Below, one piece after another: positions 1 through 10,841 of a DNA stretch of 64,000 nucleotides. Below the pieces are notes generated by a model. That model was not told where the DNA came from and made no database searches. It worked only from the letters and a program-made list of their open reading frames with translations. Positions within the stretch are counted from its first letter, which is position 1, and every line of letters starts with the position of its first letter. Position numbers and translations under genes: made by a program. Origin of the DNA: Hermatobates lingyangjiaoensis. Its lineage: Eukaryota > Arthropoda > Insecta > Hemiptera > Hermatobatidae. The stretch is taken from NCBI GenBank assembly GCA_026182355.1, contig JAPFBL010000034.1, positions 2,364,501-2,428,500 of the forward strand. The letters run 5' to 3'.

Positions 1-1385
1 TACATAACGAAAGAAATTTTTTTCGTAACATCATCTATTACCGTCAAAATGTGCTTATAGTTTTTACTTCTAGAAGCAGGTGGGTACAATGATCCAAGTA
101 TATGGTCTCAAGCGGACCTTGAGAAACGAATGTAGAAATATTCATTTTTAGTAGATCTGGACAAAAGTTATATTCATAGAATATCTGGCCCTCAATTGCA
201 TTTTACCTTAAATTAGAAATACAAAATTTCCTTTAAACTAAGTCTTCTTTTACAGAGAAGGGTCTATTTTCATGTAAATTTTAAATTAATGATCTCTGTC
301 TACTTCAATTTTAGTACAGCTAAATGCTCTCTCCTCCTTTCATATTTATGGAGAGGTCATCCAATACATAATCATAATATCCTTCCATCCTTTTATTTTT
401 TTTATGACTTTTTACACTACCATCATTAATCTTAAATCCAGCAAACTGATATGTTATACTATATTGCCATTAAAATATAACGAGAAAATATAACTTGGAG
501 CATCGAAGTGGGTCATTCGTAACATTGCTTAATACTCAAATTTTTCGAAGACGAGTGTCTGTGGGCAATACTAATAGTCCAGCATTCATATTCTGGAATG
601 CAATAAGTCAGTTACTATCCTGAAATGTTGTATAAAGGTAAACACTAAACTACCTAATAGCTTCTATTATGTAGCTGGTATATTTCATTTCATAATCTGT
701 CGTGTTTTTACTAGAGTAAAATAATAGACGAACCTTTTAGTCTTTTGGTGATTCTTGGAGTAATAACACTCCAAAGACTTCTTAAATTGTGAAGTTGTGT
801 ACTTCAGTTCTTCTATTCTGCTGAAATAGATGTTATACTGGCAAAAAAGTAAAGTCAAGTTCTAAATTATTCACAAGCTATTCTCTCTTCTAAAATAAAT
901 TTAAATGTCCCATTTAATTTTAATTAATTGGTCAAGGGACACGCAATAAGAAAAACGAGCGAATAAATTTTCTAAAGTAGCCGGTGAGACCAAGGGAGAT
1001 TTACACATTATAAATTTTTGCTTACTTAAGGAATTTATTTAACTGCTTCCGATTTTTTTCCATTCAGAGAATTTTACGGTTTGATATTCGAAAATGTATT
1101 CTAAAAACTCAATTTTTTTTTGTTTCCATGAACTGATATTTTTCACATTGAAATTAAACCAAAATTTTGCTCTAATATTTCCTTAAGATATTCAATTTCT
1201 TGTTTTTTGTCTGCCTATCAAATAGTAATTTCATCCAATGATGGAAATAATTTTCCGTGCCAATGAGATCACGGAAACAATTTCTGCTGCGTTGGAACGT
1301 AACAGGAGAATTGAAAAAGCCAAATAGTACTGTGTTAAATTCATTTAAACCATTACAATACAATAAGAACATGCAATAATCCTGA
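1..1385 (-). pseudogene. Decayed Ty3/gypsy pol (RT, RNase H, integrase)
   Basis: Read on the minus strand, broken frames give pieces of a Ty3/gypsy polyprotein in the correct order. At 1289-1324 is FGFFNSPVTFQR, the family's FGLxNAPxTFQR reverse transcriptase block. Around 1020-1180 are pieces like the RT/connection region (KIEFLEY, then VKFSEWKK). Near 480-900 are RNase H-like scraps (YYSKNHQKTK; IVTDLLHS; MTHFDA). At 1-150 are integrase core pieces: PLETIYLDH, then KNYKHILTVIDDVTKK running off the window edge. Frames shift repeatedly and stops are common, so it is dead. Only a 66-codon stretch is open (1172-1372). It is more decayed than the Ty3/gypsy element at the right edge and not obviously the same family. 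The order IN-RNaseH-RT from left to right fits one minus-strand insertion whose 3' part lies outside the window. Confidence 0.8.
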
Positions 1386-1764
1386 CATTAGTATATTTAG
1401 TTAACAAGTTTATTTCAATTATGCAGATTCTATTCTTAGAGCCAATCACCAATAAGGCTCTGGCTTTGAAAAACAGAAGTTACTCTCCGAGTTTCACAGA
1501 GTTGGAAAACCATTTTTAATTATGTCTTGTCCTACCAACTCAATTACATTGTTTAATTAAACATAATTAACATAGATATTAAACGATTTCATGAAAAGGG
1601 AAATTTATGCACAAAGTCAAACTTAATATAATTTAATGTGAGAATTAATTGAAAAATGAAGTTAATTATAATAAAGAAGAAAATGAAGTAAATACTATAT
1701 ATCTTTATTGGTTAAATAAAGGTTAATGTAATAATGTTAACGTATTGGTTAATGTAGTTAACAT
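1386..1764. other. AT-rich, nothing recognised
   Basis: AT-rich sequence between the pol relic and the next repeat. It may hold the 5' remainder of the pol relic, but I could not recognise protease or gag in it. Confidence 0.4.
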
Positions 1765-1960
1765 CAAAGAGTTACAGGTCTCCAACCGTCTCTGTACCAG
1801 TGCGCTTGGTTTCCCTATCTTATCTCTCCTGAAGACGGTTCAACCAAAAATTAGAGACTGTAAGTGTGTGTTTTTAATTTATCTATGTTTTTTTTATGTA
1901 CATTGAACTGTGTATGTCCATTTCGGATCGTATTTTCATCAAAAAAGTATATATATATAA
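1765..1960 (+). repeat. PLE-end-like repeat, type E
   Basis: This copy shares long blocks with those at 52500-52680 and 57090-57440: GTCTCCAACCGTCTCTG, then CAGTGCGCTTGGTTT, then TCTCCTGAAGACGGTTCAA, then TTAGAGACTGTAAGTGTG, then a GGATCGTATTT block and a TA tract. CTGAAGA at 1829-1835 followed by GGTT/AACC is the hammerhead-like core, but here the expected GAAA reads AAAA, so this copy is probably decayed. No coding sequence is attached. Confidence 0.6.
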
Positions 1961-1976
1961 ATATGTTTCATTAAAT

Positions 1977-2160
1977 GCCTTACTTATTTTTAGTCTAGTC
2001 TGTTTTGGCATAGATTTTCTAATTTAGTTAAAAAAATTTTCAAACTCGCAGGTAAAATATAAGAATTATTTGGTGTATATTTTAACTGAAAGTTTGAAAA
2101 ATTCCATTAGAAAATTAGAAAAGCTATGCAAAAAAATGACTAGACTAAAAATAAGCAAGG
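1977..2160. repeat. Small fold-back element (inverted arms of about 80 bp)
   Basis: The left end GCCTTACTTATTTTTAGTCT is mirrored at the right end (AGACTAAAAATAAGCAAGGC). The inner arms also pair, including TTTTCTAATTT with AAATTAGAAAA and TTTCAAACT with AGTTTGAAA. The two arms meet near 2068 with a short spacer. It has no coding capacity and could be a foldback MITE or another PLE-type hairpin; I do not see the CUGANGA/GAAA motif. Confidence 0.6.
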
Positions 2161-2834
2161 CTATTTAAATATAATTATCTTGATCAATAAAAAATTATTT
2201 GAAAATCAAATTATGAAAAAACAATTAATAATTGGATAAAGAAAACGCTTGAATTTGAAGGAAGAAGTAAATTTAGTTCTAGAGGTATTCATCTAAAGTT
2301 TTCTCATTAGTTTGGCTTTAGTTATTTCATAAGTATTGATAAAGTGTTATAGATATTTAATTTAAAGGATTCAATATGATTTCAAATTGAACTTTTCAAT
2401 AATTACTAATAAGTCGTCAATATTGATAGTTCTATGTTGTTTATTCAAAGTAGTGAATTATAATTCTGTACTATGGAGCATTATAAAAAATTGTATTTGT
2501 TGTTCAGTTATAAAGAAATTAGCAGTCATTTGTCGGAACTTCCTCTTTTTAATTAATATTTATTACTTAATTCAGAAGAATGTAATTATTCAGACTTTAG
2601 TAACAGTAGTAGTAATCAAGGACATCCATTTAAAACGCTTATAAAATTTCCCTGTATTTTAACAAACAGACTTTGGTACTATAATAATTTGGTACTATTA
2701 TTTCAATAATTTGAAATAATTATGTGTTTAAATAATTCTGTATTAAATTTTATTTTGTTTTTTGTAGGGGGCAGGGAGACAGAAAATGTCAGCCCTCCCC
2801 GATCTTGATTTTTCGAGACAATATTGCATCTCCC
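2161..2834. other. AT-rich, no recognised gene
   Basis: An 85-codon reading frame at 2387-2644 is low-complexity and hydrophobic, with no family resemblance. I treat it as chance. Confidence 0.4.
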
Positions 2835-3059
2835 ATTGATTCTACATTGGGAGTCCTATATTTTGCCTAACTGAAGTGTATTTAGAGTAGGGGATCTTTA
2901 ACAAGTACCTGACATCGTACAAGCTCGAGACCATGAGGGATGACTTACTCTGAGTTGTTCATCTCCCGCGTGAATATATTGAAGGCCAGAGTGGGTATCG
3001 AACCCTGGGCCAACCAGTTCAGAAGAGTGCACGTTGCCACTGAGCTATCATGGCTCCCT
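2835..3059 (-). mobile_element. tRNA-derived SINE, old, tail truncated
   Basis: Minus-strand copy of the SINE seen better at 11746-12067 and 54302-54626. Its tRNA-like head lies at the right end: reading leftward from 3059, GGGAGCCATGATAGCTCAGTGG includes the A box and GGTTCGATACCC the B box. The body is diverged and the copy stops at about 2835 without the CCTAA tail. No target duplication was found. Confidence 0.75.
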
Positions 3060-5225
3060 GAACTCTACTTAATCATCAATAAATTTGATTATTCTTAACT
3101 TTCAGTGAAGTGACCTGTATGTTCCAAGAGGGTTCTATTTGATTGATTATTGCAAAATATACAAGCAAAGGCTTCTTTGAATTTGTTTATGGAGACTATT
3201 CTCCTCTCTCTTCAAATACTTGCAACTGTAAAGAGGCTCTTTAGTTCTACTATATCAGTTTCTTCCATAAACTGTTATATTACATTGCATTACAAAAAGA
3301 GAGGATGAAAAGTCTTCTTTGAACATCTGTAAGCAGTAAGTTTTTATTCCTCATTGCGTTTTAACTCAATTCAATCTTTTAAATACACAAAAAAGATTGT
3401 ATTTAAAAATCGTAATTGTATTAATTTAGTCGCAAAAAATGGTGTAAAAGTGTCTTTTCTTGTCTTTACACAGTGAGTTTCTCTTCCTGTTTAACTGTCT
3501 TAAAACTCTCAGCTTTTCTTTCAATCTTATCTTGTTGCCTGTTACATTTTCTTTCTATACATAATTTTAAAAAGCAAAAACAAGAAGTAAACGTGTTCTA
3601 GCATCTACCTATCTTGTAAGGGTTTTCACCCTCGGAACTGTTCAGCAACATGCTGTTGTCTTTGAGATTTTGTCATCTCTTTTTTACACTTTGACAAGCC
3701 TTAATTTTCTTCTAAATAGAGGGTGTTACTTCAACTCCTTAAGCTCTCAGTCCAACATCATCTTCATTGTTTTGTACCTCTGTTGTAGTTTGGTTAATAT
3801 ACAGAGACTGATGTGCTGGTGTTAGCAGAAAAATTATTTTAAAAGCTTCTTTTCATTTATTTTCTTTTTGCATCTCATGTAAATTTCTAATAGCCTCTTA
3901 GTAACCGAAGTGATAACTCTTGAATATTATCTCAATAGTTTTCAATGTTTCCAATTTCCATTTTTGACAAAACTTTACTTCACATGAAAAAATTAAACCC
4001 TCATGGTTTTCCTTAAGTCGTAAGTACCCTTCTGTGCATTGATTTACAAACCTCTGTGGTCTTTCTAGATCTAAATTGTCTTTACTTTATTACAATTTTT
4101 TTTCAAAAATGCTTCAGATTCAATGAAGGAGATTTATGCTTTGTTAAATTTCCTTTTGTAACTCATGACGACGAACGCAAGTCAATGAGCTACATTACAT
4201 TGATTTGCAAAGGAATATGAAAAGTAGAATTTTAGGATTAATGCAGCACTTATAGTTGTAATCTATCTCCTGAATGCCCCTAGACATCCTTACTTGGCAT
4301 CATGATTGAAAACTTTGTGTCCAGATGAAAAAGAAAGCCTGTACGGGATGTTACGAACTTCTTTCGGTAAAGTCTACTATTTTTATTTTATTTATACATA
4401 TTTCATAAATGATTTAAAAAATAATAAAAAAAATGCATTTATTCAATTCTAAGGAATTATTGTAACCATTATATTTGATAATAATATTATTTTGATTACA
4501 GTTACATGTCATTCCCACGTTAATGTACTGTTGACTAGTATACACTAGAGTGGGACATTTGACTGACAATGAACACTGCTAAATAATTTTAGCACTGTGA
4601 AGAGCTGGTCATGAAAGTGGCAGAATATAAGGCATCGTTAGTTTCAATTCACTTTATTTGACGTGTCATCTGCTGAGAGCAACTAAAAGTTCTACCATTA
4701 CACAAATCCTTTAAAATTTGCCACACTACGTCCAAGTCACAATTCTGATGACAACCGAAATTCTAATAGAGCTGTTTAGCTACTTTATAAAAATGGCCGC
4801 CGCAGGCTGTTCAATGTAATAATAAACTATAAATAAATTTTGTTTTAATTTGCATGTAATAGGTTTTTCTCATCATATATATTGAAAATACATCAGGAAA
4901 AAGCAATTCTTGATTACTGTAATCCCAGTAATAACTTTGTATTGCATTAGATTTGCTTACTATTCTTTAAGATTGGTTCTGATTTAATTTCAACATCTAT
5001 TTCCTTACCGTGATAAAAATCAGTTATGGATTAATATTTCTTGATTGTCGAGACAAAGGCACTGTTTTTATCTTTTTGTCTAATTTAATATCTGTGAAGT
5101 AATCACTTAACAAATGTTTAATTTTGTTCTCACAATCATTATAATCATTATTACTTATGATTTCTGTTTGATTCATTATGGTAATTGATTGATACACGAA
5201 TATATGAGGTCGAGTTATGAACATT
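3060..5225. other. AT-rich, no recognised gene
   Basis: About 2.2 kb without a credible ORF or a repeat that I can match inside the window. A short frame at 5024-5224 on the minus strand is not recognisable. A short TA tract lies at 5226-5242, just before a PLE relic. Confidence 0.4.
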
Positions 5226-5299
5226 ATATATATATATATAGAGTGTTTTCTAATTGTAATAACACGAGTAATATGTTAATAAAAAACTCTCCCAAAAAA

Positions 5300-5580
5300 T
5301 TTAAGTCCTGTAGTATTTATAAAATTCCGTGCAAAAATTGCCATACAATTTATATTGGTTAAACTGGTAAATCATTAAAGACACGTGTAAAACAACACGA
5401 ATACTACCTAAGTAGATAGGTAAAAAGTAGCGCCTTAGTCTTGCATATAAACAATGAAAATCATCATATTGATTGGAGAGGAGCTAAATTTGTTGTTAAA
5501 TTTGTAGCTAAATGTTGTTAAGAAATATTATTGAATCGTATCTAATTAAATTGAATAGATGAAATATTATAAATATAGTT
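5300..5580 (+). pseudogene. PLE GIY-YIG endonuclease relic
   Basis: The plus-strand frame starting at about 5309 gives IYKIPCKNCHTIYIG, then (after an in-frame TAA) TGKSLKTRVKQHEYYLSR, then (after TAG) SSALVLHINNENHHIDW and further fragments ending near RI at about 5555. This is the PLE-type GIY-YIG fold: a 'G/S-IY' strand, the Cys-x2-Cys of the PLE zinc motif, 'YIG', the catalytic-helix Arg and the KQH motif. At least four in-frame stops make it dead. It leads directly into the palindromic type A end at 5575-5845, the normal position of a PLE terminal repeat. Confidence 0.85.
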
Positions 5581-5845
5581 AATGGGTTAGTTCCACTGAG
5601 GTTAGTAATATTAGAATTAGTAGTAATACTGTCTGTCATACCAAGTAAAGTCTCAGAAATGCTCGACCGGTTTCGGGTCCGTTCGGATCCCATCTTCAAG
5701 AGCAGCTAACTCACTGAACTAACTAGTCAGTTAGTTGCTCCTTTAGATGGGGTCCGGACGGACCCGAAACCGGTCGAGCTTTTCTGAGACTTAGTGAGGT
5801 GTGACGGACAGTATTACTACTAATTCAAATATTATAAACATTAGT
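5575..5845. repeat. Palindromic PLE terminal module, type A
   Basis: Inverted arms centred near 5715. GTTAGTAATATTAGAATTAG and the CTGTCATACC block on the left are mirrored by GGTGTGACGGACAG and CTAATTCAAATATTA on the right. Hammerhead-like cores lie in each arm: minus strand 5670-5699 (TTGAAGA, hairpin GGGATCC...GGACCC, GAAAC) and plus strand 5741-5770 (TTTAGA, hairpin, GAAAC). The same family caps the best PLE copy (32345-32420 and 34933-35014) and the hairpins at 10842-11058 and 17940-18150. Confidence 0.75.
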
Positions 5846-6156
5846 AACGGTCTCTTCAAATTTGATACTTCTGTTACGAGGGCAATAGCCTCTTCTAAAA
5901 GGGTTGAAAACTACCGGATAGTTTTTTTTTACTCTTTTTTACTGTACTCCTTTGTTTCTCCAAACATCCCTTTCTGGACAGTTGTCCTTTCCTGCTCTTT
6001 CAGCATTTTAAAATATCACTTCACTCCCACTGTTCATAGCCTCTCACCAGATGTTTTCTGCATCTAGTGTTTCAGTTGGGTTTTTGACTCTGACAAAGAC
6101 CGCTTGTTACGGTTGAAAGATTTTAGTCTTGTTTTCTCATTTCATATTGTTGTTTG

Positions 6157-6160
<4 letters not shown>
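5846..6160 (+). repeat. PLE-end-like repeat, type D, longest plus copy
   Basis: Matched nearly end to end by the inverse-orientation copy at 53014-53392. Shared blocks include TCTTCAAATTTGATACTT, the GGGCAATAGCC block, GGTTTTTGACTCTGAC, and the end CATTTCATATTGTNGTTTGAT followed by TA repeats. The motif CTGACAA (6090-6096), stem GACCG/CGGTT with loop CTTGTTA, then GAAAG (6115-6119) is hammerhead-like, with the catalytic G of CUGANGA changed to A in this copy. It has no coding capacity. Confidence 0.7.

Positions 6161-6204
<44 letters not shown>
6160..6204. repeat. (TA)n microsatellite
   Basis: Uninterrupted TA dinucleotides joining the type D end to the type B palindrome. Confidence 0.95.
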
Positions 6205-6205
<1 letters not shown>

Positions 6206-6212
6206 GAGTATA

Positions 6213-6625
6213 TAGGTGTATAATGTAATCGGGATTCGGTCAATTTTTCAGGATCAAAATCAAACTCTCAAAGCCGACGTTTCGGTTTTATTTAAAACCG
6301 TTTTCATAGGCAGAAGTAAGAATTTTTGAATTAGAAAAATGATGAAATTTACATTATATAAAATGAAGTAACAATAGATAGTTAGTGAACTAACATCTTA
6401 ACTGGTCAAAAACTTGGACCAGACTGTTTTTGACCAGTTAAGATGTTAGTTCACTAACTATCTATTGTTACTTCATTTTATATAATGTAAATTTCATCAT
6501 TTTTCTAATTCAAAAATTCTGACTTCTACCTATGAAAAAGGTTTTAAATAAAACCGAAACGTCGGATTTGAGAGTTTGATTTTGATCCTGGAAAATTGAC
6601 CGAATCCCGATTACATTATACACCT
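6213..6625. repeat. Near-perfect palindrome, PLE-end type B
   Basis: Arms of about 200 bp centred near 6419, with a spacer of only a few bases. The outer ends are GTATAATGTAATCGGGATTC and its complement. Each arm carries CCGAAACGTCGG preceded by the hairpin GGTTTTAAATAAAACC: minus strand 6279-6310, plus strand 6530-6560. The expected CUGANGA reads TATGAAAA, so the core is altered. (TA)n tracts lie on both sides. Confidence 0.85.
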
Positions 6626-6660
6626 ATTCAATCCAACGGTTGATATATTATTGAAGTTGT

Positions 6661-6689
<29 letters not shown>
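6661..6689. repeat. (TA)n microsatellite
   Basis: TA tract on the right flank of the type B palindrome. Confidence 0.95.
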
Positions 6690-6691
<2 letters not shown>

Positions 6692-6842
6692 ATAAATAGC
6701 TTGCCAACTTTAAGTCTAGTATCTTTCATACATACCTTCTCGGGTTTTTTTATATTATTCCTCTATCCTTCCGGTACCATATAAATCAACTCACCGAATG
6801 ATTTGTTCAAATTTCTATTTTCCATATTTACACAAGGCCGAC

Positions 6843-6870
6843 GTTTCGGTCTACACTGACCATTATCAAG
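6843..6870 (-). ncRNA. Hammerhead-like motif, PLE type K
   Basis: Minus strand: CTTGATAATGGTC, loop, GACCGAAACGTCGG. The hairpin GGTC/GACC is followed by GAAAC. The core has TTGATAA instead of CUGANGA. It lies downstream, on the same strand, of the PLE endonuclease relic ending at 7111, the usual PLE arrangement. Cleavage activity is doubtful with the changed core. Confidence 0.5.
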
Positions 6871-7110
6871 GAAATCTTTTTACAATATTTTTACAATTAT
6901 AATAAAATTCTTATTTACATTAACAGTCATTTCGCTTCATTCAAATATAACTAATAAAGTACACTTTTCCAATTTATAATTTACAATCTACCTTATAAAT
7001 CTAAACATAAACCTGTCTTAACAGGATTGTTTCTAAATACCCTACATGAATTATACACATTATTATTTAATACACTAATAGTTATTATGTATTTTTCACG
7101 TATATAACTT

Positions 7111-7290
7111 TTAAAATTCTGGAAAAGAATTGGCTTGATCGTTAAGGTTCATCTTCTTTTCCTTTATACATAACGATTCAATTATATGCAGCCTTGTATG
7201 GTTATTATCTCGATATAATACTTCAATGTTGTTTCCCAATGTTTTTTTTATTTAGCTTGCTTTTATGTATTATCATTGCGTGTTCTTTAG
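7111..7290 (-). pseudogene. C-terminal end of a PLE GIY-YIG endonuclease
   Basis: Minus-strand frame: VLYRDNN, then HTRLHIIESLCIKEKK, MNLNDQ and a stop at 7111-7113. The pattern 'I/V-x-LYR... R-xx-IESL-x-I' is the distal half of the GIY-YIG domain, with the catalytic Glu in IESL. The upstream coding part has been replaced by, or amplified into, the tandem array that starts here. The 3' region runs leftward to the hammerhead-like motif at 6843-6870. Confidence 0.7.
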
Positions 7291-9551
7291 GTGCTCCGGC
7301 TCCAGCCTGAGGGGGGGGGGGGAGGGGTTATATGCAGCCTCGTATGGTTATTATCTCGATATAATACTTCAATGTTGTTTCCCAATGTTTTTTTTTATTT
7401 AGCTTGCTTTTATGTATTATCATTGCGTGTTCTTTAGGTGCTCCGGCTCCAGCCTGAGGGGGGGGGGGGGAGGGGGTTATATGCAGCCTCGTATAGTTAT
7501 TATCTCGATATAATACTTCAATGTTGTTTCCCAATGTTTTTTTTATTTAGCTTGCTTTTATGTATTATCATTGCGTGTTCTTTAGGTGCTCCGGCTCCAG
7601 CCTGAGGGGGGGGGGGGGAGGGGGTTATATGCAGCCTCGTATGGTTATTATCTCGATATAATACTTCAATGTTGTTTCCCAATGTTTTTTTTTATTTAGC
7701 TTGCTTTTATGTATTATCATTGCGTGTTCTTTAGGTGCTCCGGCTCCAGCCTGAGGGGGGGGGGGGGGAGGGGGTTATATGCAGCCTCGTATGGTTATTA
7801 TCTCGATATAATACTTCAATGTTGTTTCCCAATGTTTTTTTTTATTTAGCTTGCTTTTATGTATTATCATTGCGTGTTCTTTAGGTGCTCCGGCTCCAGC
7901 CTGAGGGGGGGGGGGGAGGGGGTTATATGCAGCCTCGTATAGTTATTATCTCGATATAATACTTCAATGTTGTTTCCCAATGTTTTTTTTTATTTAGCTT
8001 GCTTTTATGTATTATCATTGCGTGTTCTTTAGGTGCTCCGGCTCCAGCCTGAGGGGGGGGGGGGGGGGTTATATGCAGCCTCGTATGGTTATTATCTCGA
8101 TATAATACTTCAATGTTGTTTCCCAATGTTTTTTTTTATTTAGCTTGCTTTTATGTATTATCATTGCGTGTTCTTTTAGGTGCTCCGGCTCCAGCCTGAG
8201 GGGGGGGGGGGGGGCGGGGGTTATATGCAGCCTCGTATAGTTATTATCTCGATATAATACTTCAATGTTGTTTCCCAATGTTTTTTTTTTATTTAGCTTG
8301 CTTTTATGTATTATCATTGAGTGTTCTTTAGGTGCTCCGGCTCCAGCCTGAGGGGGGGGGGGGAGGGGGTCATATGCAGCCTCGTATGGTTATTATCTCG
8401 ATATAATACTTCAATGTTGTTTCCCAATGTTTTTTTTATTTAGCTTGCTTTTATGTATTATCATTGGTGTTTCTTTAGGTGCCCGGCTCCAGCCTGAGGG
8501 GGGGGGGGGGGAGGGGGTTATATGCAGCCTCGTATGGTTATTATCTCGATATAATACTTCAATGTTGTTTCCCAATGTTTTTTTTTATTTAGCTTGCTTT
8601 TATGTATTATCATTGCGTGTTCTTTAGGTGCTCCGGCTCCAGCCTGGGGGGGGGGGGAGGGGGTTATATGCAGCCTCGTATAGTTATTATCTCGATATAA
8701 TACTTCAATGTTGTTTCCCAATGTTTTTTTTTATTTAGCTTGCTTTTATGTATTATCATTGCGTGTTCTTTAGGTGCTCCGGCTCCAGCCTGAGGGGGGG
8801 GGGGGGAGGGGGTTATATGCAGCCTTGTATGGTTATTATCTCGATATAATACTTCAATGTTGTTTCCCAATGTTTTTTTTTATTTAGCTTGCTTTTATGT
8901 ATTATCATTGCGTGTTCTTTAGGTGCTCCGGCTCCAGCCTGGGGGGGGGGGGGAGGGGGTTATATGCAGCCTCGTATAGTTATTATCTCGATATAATACT
9001 TCAATGTTGTTTCCCAATGTTTTTTTTTATTTAGCTTGCTTTTATGTATTATCATTGCGTGTTTTTAGGTGCTCGGCTCCAGCCTGAGGGGGGGGGGGGG
9101 GGGGTTATATGCAGCCTCGTTATGGTTATTATCTCGATATAATACTTCAATGTTGTTTCCCAATGTTTTTTTTTATTTAGCTTGCTTTTATGTATTATCA
9201 TTGCGTGTTCTTTAGGTGCTCCGGCTCCAGCCTGAGGGGGGGGGGGGGAGGGGGTTATATGCAGCCTCGTATAGTTATTATCTCGATATAATACTTCAAT
9301 GTTGTTTCCCAATGTTTTTTTTTATTTAGCTTGCTTTTATGTATTATCATTGCGTGTTCTTTAGGTGCTCCGGCTCCAGCCTGAGGGGGGGGGGGGGGGG
9401 GTTATATGCAGCCTCGTATAGTTATTATCTCGATATAATACTTCAATGTTGTTTCCCAATGTTTTTTTTATTTAGCTTGCTTTTATGTATTATCATTGTG
9501 TGTTCTTTAGGTGCTCCGGCTCCAGCTCCAGCCCGGGGGGGGGGGGGGGGG
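7183..9551. repeat. Tandem array of ~148-bp units with poly-G tracts, derived from PLE endonuclease sequence
   Basis: About 16 head-to-tail units of 145-150 bp. Each holds GCAGCCTCGTATGG, a TATTATCTCGATATAATACT block, CAATGTTGTTTCCCAATG, a T-run, ATTTAGCTTGCTTTTATG, GGTGCTCCGGCTCCAGCCTG and a run of 10-18 G. On the minus strand the unit encodes KEHAMIIHKSKLNKK, then GNNIEVLYRDNN, then TRLHI, which is the distal GIY-YIG domain and continues into the genuine PLE end at 7111-7200. Units differ mainly in homopolymer length. The short ORFs of 66-86 codons along the array are by-products of the repeat. Confidence 0.9.
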
Positions 9552-9699
9552 TTGTAGAAAAAACCACGCTGAATATATTTCTTAACTGTAAACACTCTCT
9601 CTTGAGATGTGGCCAAAAGATTTTTAGTTTTATTAGATTGAAGCTTTGTAAATATAAAGATTTATTGTTTAAGGTATTGTCTTTATATTTGATGTTCTG

Positions 9700-10290
9700 C
9701 TGACTGGGGGGGGAGGGGGTTATATCAGCTCTTGGTTTATTTCTGATTTAAACCAATGTTTCCCAATGTTTTTTTTTATTTATTCTTTTAATTATTAAAT
9801 CTTTCTTTCTTTGGTTCCCTCCAACCTGGAATAGGGGTTAATTATTTGAGCCTGTTCATAAAGTGGTAAATTTCTCGAATAATAAACTTCAATTTGCCAA
9901 TGTTTTTTTTTAGCCCTTCTTTTAAATTTATTATCATTCTTTCTTTTGGTTGTTTCCCTTCAGTAGAAGGAAATTTATATTTCACCTCGAAATAGGTATT
10001 ATCTCCGGAAATAAAATAATTTCAATTGTTGTTTAAAATGTTTTTTTTTAAAAAATTTAAATTGCTTTTATGTAAAATTAATCCAAATTGGCGTGTTCTT
10101 TAGGTTCTTCCCTTCCAAACTTAAAGGGGGAAAGGGGTATTCCCCCAAATATTATAAAAAACTTCAATTTGTTTCCCAATGTTTTTTTTTAATTTACTTG
10201 CTTTTAATTAATTATAATTTGGTGTTTTCTTTAAAGGGTGCTTTGGCTCCACTAAAGGGGGTTTTAATAATTCAAACCCCGAATTTTTAT
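9700..10290. repeat. Badly degraded continuation of the tandem array
   Basis: Recognisable array landmarks recur at unit spacing (GGGGGGGAGGGGGTTATAT at about 9705, TTTCCCAATGTTTTTTTTTA at 9749 and again near 10170, GCGTGTTCTTTAGGT near 10092), but with dense insertions, deletions and extra homopolymers. Either these are very old units or a poorly resolved assembly consensus at the array edge. Confidence 0.6.
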
Positions 10291-10831
10291 TAAACCATTA
10301 ATAATAATCATATTTAATATTTCCTTCAAATATATGATTTTCACCATTTTAATATTTTTACTCTTTTTCTAAAAAATGAGGTATATAAACTCTTGTTATA
10401 TAGCTTATAGTTAATTCATTTTTATCAATACTTTATTGCAAAATTACTGTTTCATATTTAACAGTTATAAGACAAATAAGTTATGCTTCAAAATTATTAA
10501 AAAGTTATTATTTACCGATCTATTGGTTTTTATTTAATTAACATCCCACATATATTTCGTATCTGAAAACAAAAAACTAATTTAACAAAATTATGTTAAA
10601 TTATTTAAATAATTACTTTCTTTTTGGTGAACTATGCAGTTCTTGAGTTCAGATTAAACACCATTTGACACAATAATAAATATCTCTAAAAATCCTCAAA
10701 TTTTCTACCATTATTCCTTAAAACATTATGTATAACTGTGCTATAATAAAAAAAATGTCAACTCAGTCTGCAGAAATCTCATAAGTACAGAAATTTTTTG
10801 CTGTTCCCAGCGCTATACTGGAGTCACATTA
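10291..10831. other. AT-rich, nothing recognised
   Basis: No credible ORF and no repeat that I can match elsewhere in the window. Confidence 0.4.
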
Positions 10832-10841
10832 ATTAGAATCC

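Noticed and set aside
7183..9551. CRISPR array
   Set aside because: The units are ~148 bp, adjacent, without unique spacers, derived from a PLE gene and in animal-type DNA.
7328..9557. Series of 66-86-codon frames on both strands
   Set aside because: Each is a re-reading of the same ~148-bp tandem unit; only the derivation from the PLE endonuclease is meaningful.
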